Shown: positions 1 to 5,621 of the stretch, piece by piece
Numbering within the stretch: the first letter of the stretch is position 1
Layout: each line of letters starts with the position of its first letter
Assembly (NCBI GenBank): GCA_031293105.1
Contig: JAUMSA010000047.1
Coordinates: 1-9,115 of the forward strand
Source of the DNA: Butyricicoccus sp.
GTDB taxonomy: Bacteria; Bacillota; Clostridia; Oscillospirales; Butyricicoccaceae
DNA length: 9,115 nt
Direction of reading: 5' to 3'
Notes under the pieces: generated by a model
Database searches by the model: none
Told to the model about the DNA's origin: nothing
What the model saw: only the letters and a program-made list of their open reading frames with translations
Translations under genes and position numbers: made by a program

Positions 1-84
1 AACAGTCTTGCTAACGGACATACAAGCCCAAGGAGGGATTGGTCAGCCAGTTGCTCCCCTTATTGTAGCTTAGGCAAGAGGAGG

Positions 85-113
85 AAAAGAAGCCCAGCCG
101 GATGCGGGGCTTC
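85..113 (-). terminator. Intrinsic terminator, minus strand, downstream of the XRE gene
   Basis: Read on the minus strand, GAAGCCC (113-107) pairs with GGGCTTC (95-89) around an 11-nt loop and is followed directly by TTTT (88-85). This is the usual layout of a Rho-independent terminator. It lies about 100 nt past the stop codon of the minus-strand XRE gene, with only the 152-192 palindrome between them, so it most likely ends that transcript. In the plus direction the hairpin is not followed by a T-run. Confidence 0.6.
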
Positions 114-133
114 CAACCAATAATTATTGTAAT

Positions 134-192
134 AGGAGGGATGAGGGATTGCAAAAGGGAGAAGGGAACCATGGGTTCCCTTCTCCCTTTTG
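134..192. repeat. Palindromic repeat element, copy 1 (long perfect hairpin)
   Basis: Bases 152-170 pair perfectly with 174-192 (19 bp) around a 3-nt ATG loop. The stem is purine-rich on one side (AAAAGGGAGAAGGG) and flanked by A4/T4, so it may also work as a weak bidirectional terminator. Bases 134-174 recur at 9075-9115 with one mismatch in 41, which shows this is a dispersed element and not merely a terminator of the neighbouring gene. It lies 23 nt after the stop of the minus-strand XRE gene. No coding sequence is seen in it. The element class (REP-like or MITE-like) cannot be settled from two copies. Confidence 0.75.
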
Positions 193-215
193 GCTGCCGA
201 GCTAAGGATGAAGCA

Positions 216-419
216 TCATCTTTCGTTGGTCAGACCGAGCAGATAATCGGTGGTGACGCCATAGAACTGGGCAAGCTGAATCACGGCCCAAACTGGTATG
301 TCATAAATGCCTTTTTCGTAGCGGCGGTATACTTCGCGCTGCATATGCAATAAATCTGCGATTTCTTGTTGGGTTTTGTCTGCGTCGATTCGCAAATCCT
401 CCAAACGCTGAAAGTGCAA
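216..419 (-). CDS. Small XRE/Cro-C1 family helix-turn-helix transcriptional regulator
   Basis: This encodes a 67-residue protein made almost entirely of one HTH domain of the XRE type. TQQEIADLLHMQREVYRRYEKG covers the turn and recognition helices, and VWAVIQLAQFYGVTTDYLLGLT is the usual C-terminal part of the fold. The start chosen is TTG at 419-417, because AAGAGGTG (433-426) lies 6 nt upstream of it. The ATG six codons earlier (437-435) has no ribosome binding site. Stand-alone HTH proteins of this kind usually act as DNA-binding dimers that repress their own or a neighbouring promoter. The divergent gene at 505 is the obvious candidate target, but that is inference. Transcription probably ends at the hairpin at 113-85. 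Confidence 0.9.
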   Translation of the reverse strand: MHFQRLEDLRIDADKTQQEIADLLHMQREVYRRYEKGIYDIPVWAVIQLAQFYGVTTDYLLGLTNER

Positions 420-425
420 AACAAT

Positions 426-433
426 CACCTCTT
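426..433 (-). promoter_or_regulatory. Ribosome binding site deciding a TTG start for the XRE gene
   Basis: On the minus strand AAGAGGTG precedes TTG (419-417) by 6 nt. The alternative ATG at 437-435 lies just upstream of this site and has no Shine-Dalgarno sequence of its own, so the site favours the shorter protein. Confidence 0.65.
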
Positions 434-460
434 GCATATGCTACTATTCTGTGGCATAAT
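432..460 (+). promoter_or_regulatory. Sigma-A type promoter for the CxxC protein gene at 505
   Basis: TTGCAT (432-437) and CATAAT (455-460) are separated by exactly 17 nt, matching 4/6 and 5/6 of the TTGACA/TATAAT consensus. Transcription would start near 467, giving a leader of about 38 nt before the ATG at 505. The -35 box overlaps the start region of the divergent XRE gene, and inverted repeat arms flank the -10 box, so repression by the XRE protein is plausible. Confidence 0.5.
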
Positions 461-490
461 AAAAGCGTTGATGCAACAACTGCGTAGCAT
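438..490. promoter_or_regulatory. Inverted repeat, possible operator in the divergent spacer
   Basis: ATGCTAC (438-444) and GTAGCAT (484-490) form a perfect 7-bp inverted repeat with 39 nt between the arms. They bracket the -10 box of the rightward promoter. The left arm overlaps the palindrome GCATATGC (434-441). The position between a divergent XRE regulator and its neighbour fits an operator pair, but arms of this length can arise by chance and the spacing is wide. Confidence 0.25.
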
Positions 491-504
491 GAGGGGGGAT
501 TTCA

Positions 505-783
505 ATGAATATCTGTTATGCTTGCCTAAAGGAGCAATGCGACCAGCGCGGCTTAGTAGTATGGAAAAGCGACCTGCAATATTCCGCGCATCCACAGACC
601 TGCGCCTTTTGCGGCGGCCGAGAGAAAGTGGTGCAGGGCGTGAACCTGAATCTGCTGGGCGACCCGCGGCTGACGCGGCATTTGTACCGCATTTACAACG
701 CCACCGAGCGCGACCCCGCAGATATCGGAAAAAATCTAAAAAATTTTACATTTGCCCTTGACAAGCGGCGCGAAATGCTGTAA
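505..783 (+). CDS. Small protein with two CxxC pairs, function unknown
   Basis: This 92-residue protein begins MNICYACLKEQC. It has CxxC at residues 4-7 and a second CxxC (CAFC, followed by GG) at 33-36, with an additional Cys12. Two such knuckles about 25 residues apart suggest a single structural zinc site. The C-terminal half, roughly residues 55-92, is charged and probably helical (RLTRHLYRIYNATERDPADIG). There is no signal peptide or membrane segment. The ATG at 505 has a purine-rich ribosome binding site, GAGGGGGG, about 6 nt upstream. It is divergent from the XRE gene. The last codons contain the best candidate promoter for the ribosomal protein operon. I do not recognise the family. 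A small regulatory or nucleic-acid-binding role is possible but unproven. Confidence 0.75.
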   Translation: MNICYACLKEQCDQRGLVVWKSDLQYSAHPQTCAFCGGREKVVQGVNLNLLGDPRLTRHLYRIYNATERDPADIGKNLKNFTFALDKRREML

Positions 784-786
784 TCT
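758..786 (+). promoter_or_regulatory. Candidate main promoter of the S10 operon
   Basis: A perfect -35 box TTGACA (758-763) is followed after 17 nt by TAATCT (781-786), which keeps the three most conserved -10 positions (T1, A2, T6). The same TTGACA-N17-TAAnnT form occurs before the gene at 8161. The -35 box lies inside the end of the upstream reading frame and the -10 box begins in its stop codon. A start near 793 would give rpsJ a leader of about 330 nt. TATAAA (786-791) is an alternative -10 but has no well-spaced -35 box. Confidence 0.5.
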
Positions 787-1122
787 ATAAAAGCACCTGC
801 GAGAAAAGCAGGCAAAACGCGATGATGCCGGAGATTGCTGGCCAGCCCAGGTAACTTCGGCGGAGTAGGTCCGACAATCGGGCGGTTGAGACAACTGCTT
901 ATTGTAAAACGACAGTGTTCCTGCGTAAATTCGGAACTTCCGGCGCGTGCGCCGAAAAGCCGATGGCACGAACCTCCTGCGTTCCTAAGACCGGATCGAT
1001 ACACCTGTGTGTGGCCGGTTATTTTCATGCCCTCCCGCGATACGCCGGGCGGGGTTGCAGTATCTCTCCGTAACGAGTCGACACATGAAGATGTACGACA
1101 TGTACGAGGAGGAAAACCAAAA
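787..1122 (+). promoter_or_regulatory. Long structured leader upstream of rpsJ, no gene
   Basis: No convincing gene lies in this stretch of about 340 nt. It holds several hairpins. At 874-905, ACAAT pairs with ATTGT outside a 7-bp GCGGTTG/CAACTGC stem with an AGA loop. At 941-954, CGGCGC pairs with GCGCCG. At 989-1020, GACCGG pairs with CCGGTT (one G-U), with an inner ACAC/GTGT, and TATTTT follows. At 1033-1054, TCCCGC pairs with GCGGGG (one U-G). Small competing hairpins lie at 1083-1103 just before the rpsJ ribosome binding site. The 989-1020 hairpin with its short T-run could act as an attenuator. Gammaproteobacteria regulate S10 operons through L4 binding to the leader. Whether an analogous control exists here is inference. 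Confidence 0.5.
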
Positions 1123-1434
1123 ATGGCAAACGCTGAAAAGATCCGTATTCGCCTGAAGGCATACGACCATGAGCTGATCGACCAGTCCGCAGAGAAGATC
1201 GTTGAAACCGCAAAGCGCACCGGCGCAAAGGTTTCTGGCCCGATCCCGCTGCCGACCGAGAAGGAGATCATCACCATCCTGCGCGCTGAACACAAGTACA
1301 AGGACAGCCGTGAGCAGTTCGAGCGCCGCACCCACAAGCGCCTGATCGACATTGTAAACCCGGGCCAGAAGACCGTTGAGTCCCTGATGACTCTGGACCT
1401 GCCGGCTGGCGTTGAGATCGAGATCAAGCTCTAA
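1123..1434 (+). CDS. rpsJ: 30S ribosomal protein S10
   Basis: This encodes a 103-residue S10 (uS10), a component of the head of the small subunit. It also serves in transcription antitermination with NusB in bacteria (known for the family). The sequence follows the family throughout: [14 protein letters not shown] near the N-terminus, [13 protein letters not shown] in the middle, and [14 protein letters not shown] before the C-terminal strand. The start is ATG at 1123, with AGGAGG at 1107-1112 ahead of it. The frame stays open upstream to 835, but those codons do not resemble S10 and have no ribosome binding site. It is first in the S10 operon, preceded by a long structured leader and followed by an unusually long spacer of 139 nt before rplC. 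Confidence 0.99.
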   Translation: MANAEKIRIRLKAYDHELIDQSAEKIVETAKRTGAKVSGPIPLPTEKEIITILRAEHKYKDSREQFERRTHKRLIDIVNPGQKTVESLMTLDLPAGVEIEIKL

Positions 1435-1573
1435 TCTCTACTTTATTATGCAACAAACCTGCCGGACTAACCCAACCGGCGGTTTGCACCTAGCCGCGAT
1501 GCGCGCGGCGGGGTCATGTTGGCGGGAGAAGAATGGGCCCGTCAACCAATAACCTTTAAGGAGGAAAACAAAA
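1435..1573 (+). promoter_or_regulatory. Structured spacer between rpsJ and rplC with three hairpins
   Basis: This 139-nt spacer contains three consecutive stable hairpins. At 1454-1486, CAAACC-T-GCCGG pairs with CCGGC-GGTTTG (11 bp, one bulged T, 10-nt loop). At 1493-1509, GCCGCG pairs with CGCGGC over a 5-nt loop. At 1518-1546, GTTGGCGGG pairs with CCCGTCAAC (9 bp, one G-U). It ends in the rplC ribosome binding site TTTAAGGAGG. None of the hairpins is followed by a T-run, so termination is unlikely. A regulatory, processing or mRNA-stability role is more likely. No promoter with a proper -35 box was found: TATTAT at 1444 lacks a partner. Confidence 0.6.
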
Positions 1574-2275
1574 ATGCTGAACAAAGCGATCATCGGCAAG
1601 AAGGTCGGCATGACCCAGATCTTCGATACCGACGGTAAGGTCATCCCGGTAACCGTTATCGAAGCAGGTCCCTGTGTAGTCACCCAGGTTAAGACCGTCG
1701 AGAAGGAAGGCTACAATGCTGTACAGCTCGGTTTCGAGGACGTAAAGGAAAAGAAGCTCAACAAGCCGGAGCTCGGCCATCTGAAGAAGGCTGGCGAGGC
1801 TGTGAAGAAGTACCTCAAGGAGTTCCGTTTTGACGACTGCTCGATGTTCCAGGCAGGCGACGAAATCAAGGCGGACATGTTCGTAGTTGGCGATTACGTA
1901 GACGTAACCGGCATCTCCAAGGGCAAGGGCTTCGCTGGCGTTATCAAGCGCTTCAACGCAGGCCGCTCCCCGATGAGCCACGGTGCTGGCCCGATGCACC
2001 GTCACCAGGGTTCCATGGGCGCTTGCTCGGACCCCTCCAAGATCATGAAGGGCAAAATGATGCCTGGTCACCTGGGCAACGAGCAGGTTACCGTACAGAA
2101 CCTGGACGTTGTAAAGGTTGACCCGGAACTGAACCTGATCGCCGTTTGCGGCGCCATCCCCGGCCCGAAGGGCGGCATCGTGTTCCTGAAGAACACGGTT
2201 AAGAAGAACCCGGAGAAGAAGGGTCCTGCCGCTTCGATCAGTAAGAACCCGCAGAAGGCTTCTGCAAGAAAGTAA
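1574..2275 (+). CDS. rplC: 50S ribosomal protein L3
   Basis: L3 (uL3), 233 residues, binds the 3' end region of 23S rRNA and helps nucleate large subunit assembly. The conserved segments are [17 protein letters not shown] at the N-terminus, [16 protein letters not shown] at 111-126, and the HRHQGSMG loop at 142-149 that reaches towards the peptidyl transferase centre. The last twenty-odd residues (from about 209) form a Lys/Asn/Ser-rich tail that makes the protein longer than the usual 205-215 residues of bacterial L3. The ATG has TTTAAGGAGG upstream. It is followed after 18 nt by rplD. Stop is TAA, as in nearly all genes of this operon. Confidence 0.99.
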   Translation: MLNKAIIGKKVGMTQIFDTDGKVIPVTVIEAGPCVVTQVKTVEKEGYNAVQLGFEDVKEKKLNKPELGHLKKAGEAVKKYLKEFRFDDCSMFQAGDEIKADMFVVGDYVDVTGISKGKGFAGVIKRFNAGRSPMSHGAGPMHRHQGSMGACSDPSKIMKGKMMPGHLGNEQVTVQNLDVVKVDPELNLIAVCGAIPGPKGGIVFLKNTVKKNPEKKGPAASISKNPQKASARK

Positions 2276-2293
2276 GGGGAGGAGGAACAATCA

Positions 2294-2917
2294 ATGCCTA
2301 CCGTTAAGGTTTATAATATGGCTGGTCAGCAGACCGGCGAAATGGAGCTCAACGCTGCCGTATTCGGCATCGAGCCCAACGTATCTGCTATGCATGCAGT
2401 AGTAAAGAACCATCTGGCGAACAAGCGTCAGGGCACCCAGTCCACCCTGACCCGCGCAGAAGTGCGTGGCGGCGGCATCAAGCCGTGGCGCCAGAAGGGC
2501 ACCGGCCGTGCCCGTCAGGGTTCCATCCGCTCTCCGCAGTGGACCCACGGCGGTATCGCGCTCGGCCCCAAGCCGCGCACCTACCGTTACAGCCTGAACA
2601 AGAAGCTGCGCCGTCTGGCTCTGCTGTCCGCTCTGAGCGCAAAGGCTGCCGCTGGCGAAATCATCGTCATCGACGACCTGAACATGGGCGAGATCAAGAC
2701 CAAGACTTTCGCAGGCTTCCTGAAGGCCGTTGAAGCACAGGGCAAGAGCCTGGTCGTTACCCCCGAGTCCCGCGTGAACGTTGTGAAGTCTGCGGCGAAC
2801 ATCCCGGGCGTACGCACCACCATCGCGTCTACCCTGAACGTTTACGACATCCTCAACGCTGACAAGTTCATCATCGACAAGGCAGCGGTTGCCAAGCTCG
2901 AGGAGGTATACGCATAA
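2294..2917 (+). CDS. rplD: 50S ribosomal protein L4
   Basis: L4 (uL4), 207 residues, is an early assembly protein whose extended loop lines the peptide exit tunnel. The loop is clear at residues 58-87 ([20 protein letters not shown] and following). The globular part follows, with [19 protein letters not shown] and the C-terminal [20 protein letters not shown]. In Escherichia coli L4 represses its own operon through the rpsJ leader. That is the reason to look at the structured non-coding segments here, but autoregulation in this organism is unproven. The start ATG at 2294 follows GGGGAGGAGG. The stop TAA shares its last A with the ATG of rplW, so the two are probably translationally coupled. 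Confidence 0.99.
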   Translation: MPTVKVYNMAGQQTGEMELNAAVFGIEPNVSAMHAVVKNHLANKRQGTQSTLTRAEVRGGGIKPWRQKGTGRARQGSIRSPQWTHGGIALGPKPRTYRYSLNKKLRRLALLSALSAKAAAGEIIVIDDLNMGEIKTKTFAGFLKAVEAQGKSLVVTPESRVNVVKSAANIPGVRTTIASTLNVYDILNADKFIIDKAAVAKLEEVYA

Positions 2918-3210
2918 TGAAATTCGCACATGACGTAATCAGAAAGCCGATCATCACCGAGCGTTCGATGGAAGGCATCGCGGATAACAAGTACGTGTTC
3001 GAAGTTGCTCCGAACGCAGGCAAGATCGAAATTAAGAAGGCTGTGGAAGAGATCTTTGGCGTAAAGGTTGCCAAGGTCAACACCATCAAGCTGCCGGGCA
3101 AGTGGAAGCGCATGGGCGTTTACCGCGGCAAGCGCCCGGACATCAAGAAGGCTGTCGTCACCCTGACCGCCGATTCCAAGAAGATCGAGATCTTCGAGAA
3201 CATGATGTAA
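2917..3210 (+). CDS. rplW: 50S ribosomal protein L23
   Basis: L23 (uL23), 97 residues, sits at the exit of the peptide tunnel and is a docking site for trigger factor and the signal recognition particle (family knowledge). The sequence shows the typical start [13 protein letters not shown], the [27 protein letters not shown] core, and the basic loop [19 protein letters not shown]. Start and preceding stop overlap as TAATG, and the ribosome binding site GAGGAGG lies inside the end of rplD. Unlike its neighbours it is followed by 136 nt of hairpin-rich spacer before rplB. Confidence 0.99.
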   Translation: MKFAHDVIRKPIITERSMEGIADNKYVFEVAPNAGKIEIKKAVEEIFGVKVAKVNTIKLPGKWKRMGVYRGKRPDIKKAVVTLTADSKKIEIFENMM

Positions 3211-3346
3211 TTCCGGCCCAGCCGGAACCCTCCCGGACCGATACCGCCTGCCGGCGGGGAACGGGAAGGGCACACATTGCGGCACCAGGCCGCAGGTATG
3301 GGGAAGCCACCCCGATAAGAAACAGTTTTAAGGAGTTGAAAACACA
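3211..3346 (+). promoter_or_regulatory. Structured spacer between rplW and rplB with four hairpins
   Basis: This 136-nt spacer is nearly filled by hairpins. At 3211-3227, starting on the base after the rplW stop, TTCCGGC pairs with GCCGGAA over CCA. At 3228-3270, CCCTCCCG pairs with CGGGAAGGG (one bulged A) and encloses an inner CCGCC/GGCGG stem (3244-3257). At 3278-3294, TGCGGC pairs with GCCGCA. At 3300-3313, GGGG pairs with CCCC. It ends in TTTTAAGGAG, the rplB ribosome binding site. No hairpin has a T-run, so a terminator is unlikely. CCCTCCCG, CGATAC and GGCGGGG here recur in the rpsJ leader. Confidence 0.6.
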
Positions 3347-4180
3347 ATGGCGATCAAGACTTTCAACCCGACGACTCCGTCCCGCCGTAACATGACGACC
3401 CTGTCGAACGCGGGCCTGTCTAAGGTGAAGCCCGAGAAGAGCCTTCTCGAGAAGCTGAAGAAGACCGCTGGCCGTAACAGCTATGGCCGCATTACCGTAC
3501 GCCACAAGGGCGGCGGAAACAAGCAGAAGTACCGTATCATTGATTTCAAGCGTCAGAAGCTGGATATGCCGGCAACTGTTCTGACCCTGGAGTATGACCC
3601 GAACCGTTCGGCCAACATCGCCCTGATCCAGTACGAGGACGGCGTAAAGGCTTACATCCTCGCTCCCGAGGGCCTGAAGATTGGCGACAAGGTCATTTCC
3701 TCCGCAACCGCCGACATCAAGCCCGGCAACTGCCTGCCGGTGAGCGCGATCCCGGTTGGTACCATGATCCACAACATCGAGCTGTATCCCGGCAAGGGCG
3801 CGCAGCTGGTTCGTTCGGCTGGCGTTGGCGCGCAGCTGATGGCAAAGGAAAACGGCAAGGCTATGGTTCGTCTGCCCTCCGGTGAGCTGCGCTACGTGCG
3901 TCTGGAGTGCAAGGCTACCATCGGTGTTGTCGGCAATTCCGACCACTCCAACGTACAGCTGGGTAAGGCTGGCCGTACCCGTCACATGGGCATCCGCCCG
4001 ACCGTCCGCGGTTCTGTTATGAACCCGTGCGATCACCCGCACGGCGGTGGTGAAGGCAAGTCGCCGATCGGTCGTCCGTCTCCGGTTACTCCGTGGGGCA
4101 AGCCGGCTCTGGGTTACAAGACCCGCAAGAAGAATCATCGTACCGACAAGCAGATCGTACGTCGTCGTAACGGCAAGTAA
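3347..4180 (+). CDS. rplB: 50S ribosomal protein L2
   Basis: L2 (uL2), 277 residues, the normal length, is a core large-subunit protein that binds 23S rRNA near the peptidyl transferase centre. Features seen are the N-terminal [14 protein letters not shown], the [20 protein letters not shown] segment, the translation-protein SH3-like region, and the highly conserved C-terminal DHPHGGGEG at about 229-237. His230 there matches the catalytically implicated histidine of Escherichia coli L2. A Cys precedes this motif (NPCDHPH), where other residues are common. The ATG follows TAAGGAGTTGAAAACACA. The gene stands after a long structured spacer and is 18 nt from rpsS, so it may begin a distinct expression segment of the operon. 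Confidence 0.99.
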   Translation: MAIKTFNPTTPSRRNMTTLSNAGLSKVKPEKSLLEKLKKTAGRNSYGRITVRHKGGGNKQKYRIIDFKRQKLDMPATVLTLEYDPNRSANIALIQYEDGVKAYILAPEGLKIGDKVISSATADIKPGNCLPVSAIPVGTMIHNIELYPGKGAQLVRSAGVGAQLMAKENGKAMVRLPSGELRYVRLECKATIGVVGNSDHSNVQLGKAGRTRHMGIRPTVRGSVMNPCDHPHGGGEGKSPIGRPSPVTPWGKPALGYKTRKKNHRTDKQIVRRRNGK

Positions 4181-4198
4181 GGAAAGGAGAACAGAAAT

Positions 4199-4480
4199 AT
4201 GGGCAGAAGTGTTAAGAAGGGCCCTTTTGTGGCTCCTGAGCTTTACAAAAGAGTCGTTGCTATGAACGAGGCCGGCGAGAAGAAGGTCCTCAAGACCTGG
4301 TCGCGTGCCTCCACCATTTTCCCGGAGTTCGTCGGCCACACCATCGCGGTTCATGACGGCCGCAAGCATGTCCCGGTCTATGTCACCGAGGATATGGTAG
4401 GTCACAAGCTGGGCGAATTTGCGCCGACCCGCACCTACAAGGGCCACGCGGGCAGCAAGACCTCCAACAACGGTAAGTAA
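4199..4480 (+). CDS. rpsS: 30S ribosomal protein S19
   Basis: S19 (uS19), 93 residues, is in the head of the small subunit next to S13 and contacts the A-site finger. The protein begins [11 protein letters not shown], a family hallmark, and contains [48 protein letters not shown], covering the conserved beta-sheet and C-terminal rRNA-binding region. The ATG at 4199 is preceded by AAGGAGA that overlaps the rplB stop. It lies 18 nt from rplB and 14 nt from rplV, consistent with a single transcript. Confidence 0.99.
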   Translation: MGRSVKKGPFVAPELYKRVVAMNEAGEKKVLKTWSRASTIFPEFVGHTIAVHDGRKHVPVYVTEDMVGHKLGEFAPTRTYKGHAGSKTSNNGK

Positions 4481-4494
4481 GGGAGGACGAACAA

Positions 4495-4830
4495 ATGGAA
4501 GCAAGAGCAATCGTTAGAAACGTCCGCATGACCCCCCGTAAGATGAAGCTGATCTGCGATCTCATCCGCGGCAAGGACGCGGGCACCGCAATGGCTATCA
4601 TTATGAATACCCCCAAGGCTGCCTCTGAAGTTATGGCAAAGCTCCTGAAGAGCGCGGTTGCCAACGCAGAGAACAACCATGGCATGAACACCGACAAGCT
4701 GTATGTCAAGGAAGTTCATGTAGCACCGGGCCCGATCATGAAGCGCATCATGCCGCGTGCACAGGGCCGTGCATTCCGTATCCTGAAGAGAACCTCTCAT
4801 GTAACTCTGGTTCTCGCAGAGAAAGAATAA
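4495..4830 (+). CDS. rplV: 50S ribosomal protein L22
   Basis: L22 (uL22), 111 residues, has a long beta-hairpin that lines the exit tunnel opposite L4. Changes in that hairpin cause macrolide resistance in several bacteria (family knowledge). The start EARAIVRNVRMTPRKMKLICDLIRG, the helix LKSAVANAENNHGM, and the hairpin region APGPIMKRIMPRAQGRAFRI are all present and unremarkable, with no insertion or deletion visible. The ribosome binding site GGGAGG overlaps the rpsS stop. rpsC follows after 14 nt. Confidence 0.99.
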   Translation: MEARAIVRNVRMTPRKMKLICDLIRGKDAGTAMAIIMNTPKAASEVMAKLLKSAVANAENNHGMNTDKLYVKEVHVAPGPIMKRIMPRAQGRAFRILKRTSHVTLVLAEKE

Positions 4831-4844
4831 GGGGAGGTTAAACA

Positions 4845-5621
4845 ATGGGCCAGAAAGTCAATCCGAACGGTCTCCGTGTCGGCGTAATTAAGAATTGGGA
4901 TTCCCGTTGGTTCGCAAAGGACAATGTCTTTGGCGATCTCCTCGTGGAAGACTACAACATCCGTAAGTACCTGAAGAACCTGCTCAAGGACGCAGGCGTT
5001 CCGGCAATCGAGATCGAGCGTACCACCAAGGACGTCAAGATCCTCATCCAGTGCGCTCGTCCGGGCTTCGTGATCGGCCCTGGCGGCGAAAAGATCGAGA
5101 AGCTGCAGGCTGACGTTGCCAAGATGATCGGCAAGCCGGTCAAGATCTCCATCATCGAGATCAAGAACCCGGACACCAACGCAACTCTGGTTGCCGAGAA
5201 CATTGCCGCTCAGCTCGAGAAGCGTATCTCGTTCCGTCGTGCGATGAAGCAGTCCATGGGCCGTGCAATGCGCATGGGCGCTAAGGGCATCAAGACCTGC
5301 TGCTCCGGCCGTCTGGGCGGCGCAGAAATCGCGCGTACCGAGCACTATCATGAAGGTACCATCCCGCTGCAGACCCTGCGTGCGGATATCGACTACGGTT
5401 TTGCTGAGGCGAACACCACCTACGGCAAGATCGGCGTCAAGGTTTGGATCTACAAGGGCGAGGTTCTCACCGGTGGCCCGCGTCTTGGCCGTTCGATCGA
5501 GGCTCCGAAGCCGGCATTCGAGCGCCGTGACCGCCGCGACCGCCGCGATGGCGACCGTCGCCGCAGAAATAACGACCGCGGCGAGCGCCGCGCACCCCGC
5601 CAGGAAGGAGGCAACCGCTAA
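4845..5621 (+). CDS. rpsC: 30S ribosomal protein S3 with Arg/Asp-rich C-terminal tail
   Basis: S3 (uS3), 258 residues, forms part of the mRNA entry channel and its helicase activity. It begins [23 protein letters not shown] type II KH domain is marked by GPGG at residues 78-81 ([12 protein letters not shown]). The C-terminal S3 domain contains [20 protein letters not shown] and [15 protein letters not shown]. Residues 227-258 form a disordered, arginine-rich tail built on repeated RRD triplets. Extensions of this kind occur in other Clostridia. The end of the tail also encodes the ribosome binding site of rplP (AAGGAGG, 5605-5611), and the stop overlaps the rplP start as TAATG. Confidence 0.99.
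   Translation: MGQKVNPNGLRVGVIKNWDSRWFAKDNVFGDLLVEDYNIRKYLKNLLKDAGVPAIEIERTTKDVKILIQCARPGFVIGPGGEKIEKLQADVAKMIGKPVKISIIEIKNPDTNATLVAENIAAQLEKRISFRRAMKQSMGRAMRMGAKGIKTCCSGRLGGAEIARTEHYHEGTIPLQTLRADIDYGFAEANTTYGKIGVKVWIYKGEVLTGGPRLGRSIEAPKPAFERRDRRDRRDGDRRRRNNDRGERRAPRQEGGNR

Noticed and set aside
30..39. AAGGAGGGAT as a third copy of the dispersed repeat
   Set aside because: Only 10 bases match the start of the repeat at 9074, and the following sequence differs. A purine-rich string of this kind is expected by chance and from ribosome binding sites.
2..73. Possible C-terminal end of a protein in frame 2, stop TAG at 71-73
   Set aside because: Only 23 codons are visible, with no recognisable motif, and another frame is also open across the same bases. 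Too short to support as a gene fragment.
366..761. 131-codon reading frame on the plus strand overlapping the XRE and CxxC genes
   Set aside because: It overlaps the better supported CxxC protein in another frame, has no ribosome binding site, and its translation is low-complexity Arg/Ala-rich, as expected of a shadow of a GC-rich gene.
796..812. CCTGC/GCAGG hairpin after the CxxC gene as its terminator
   Set aside because: Stem of only 5 bp with a 7-nt A-rich loop and no T-run after it.
835..1122. In-frame N-terminal extension of rpsJ from a TTG at 835
   Set aside because: The frame happens to be open, but the codons do not resemble S10 or any known extension, there is no ribosome binding site at 835, and ATG 1123 has a strong one and gives the standard S10 start.
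1444..1449. TATTAT as an internal promoter -10 box after rpsJ
   Set aside because: The bases 16-18 nt upstream (around 1421-1427) have no resemblance to TTGACA.
3158..4510. 450-codon minus-strand reading frame opposite rplB and rpsS
   Set aside because: It is the antisense shadow of highly codon-biased ribosomal genes. Its translation shows no domain and it lies antisense to unambiguous L2 and S19.
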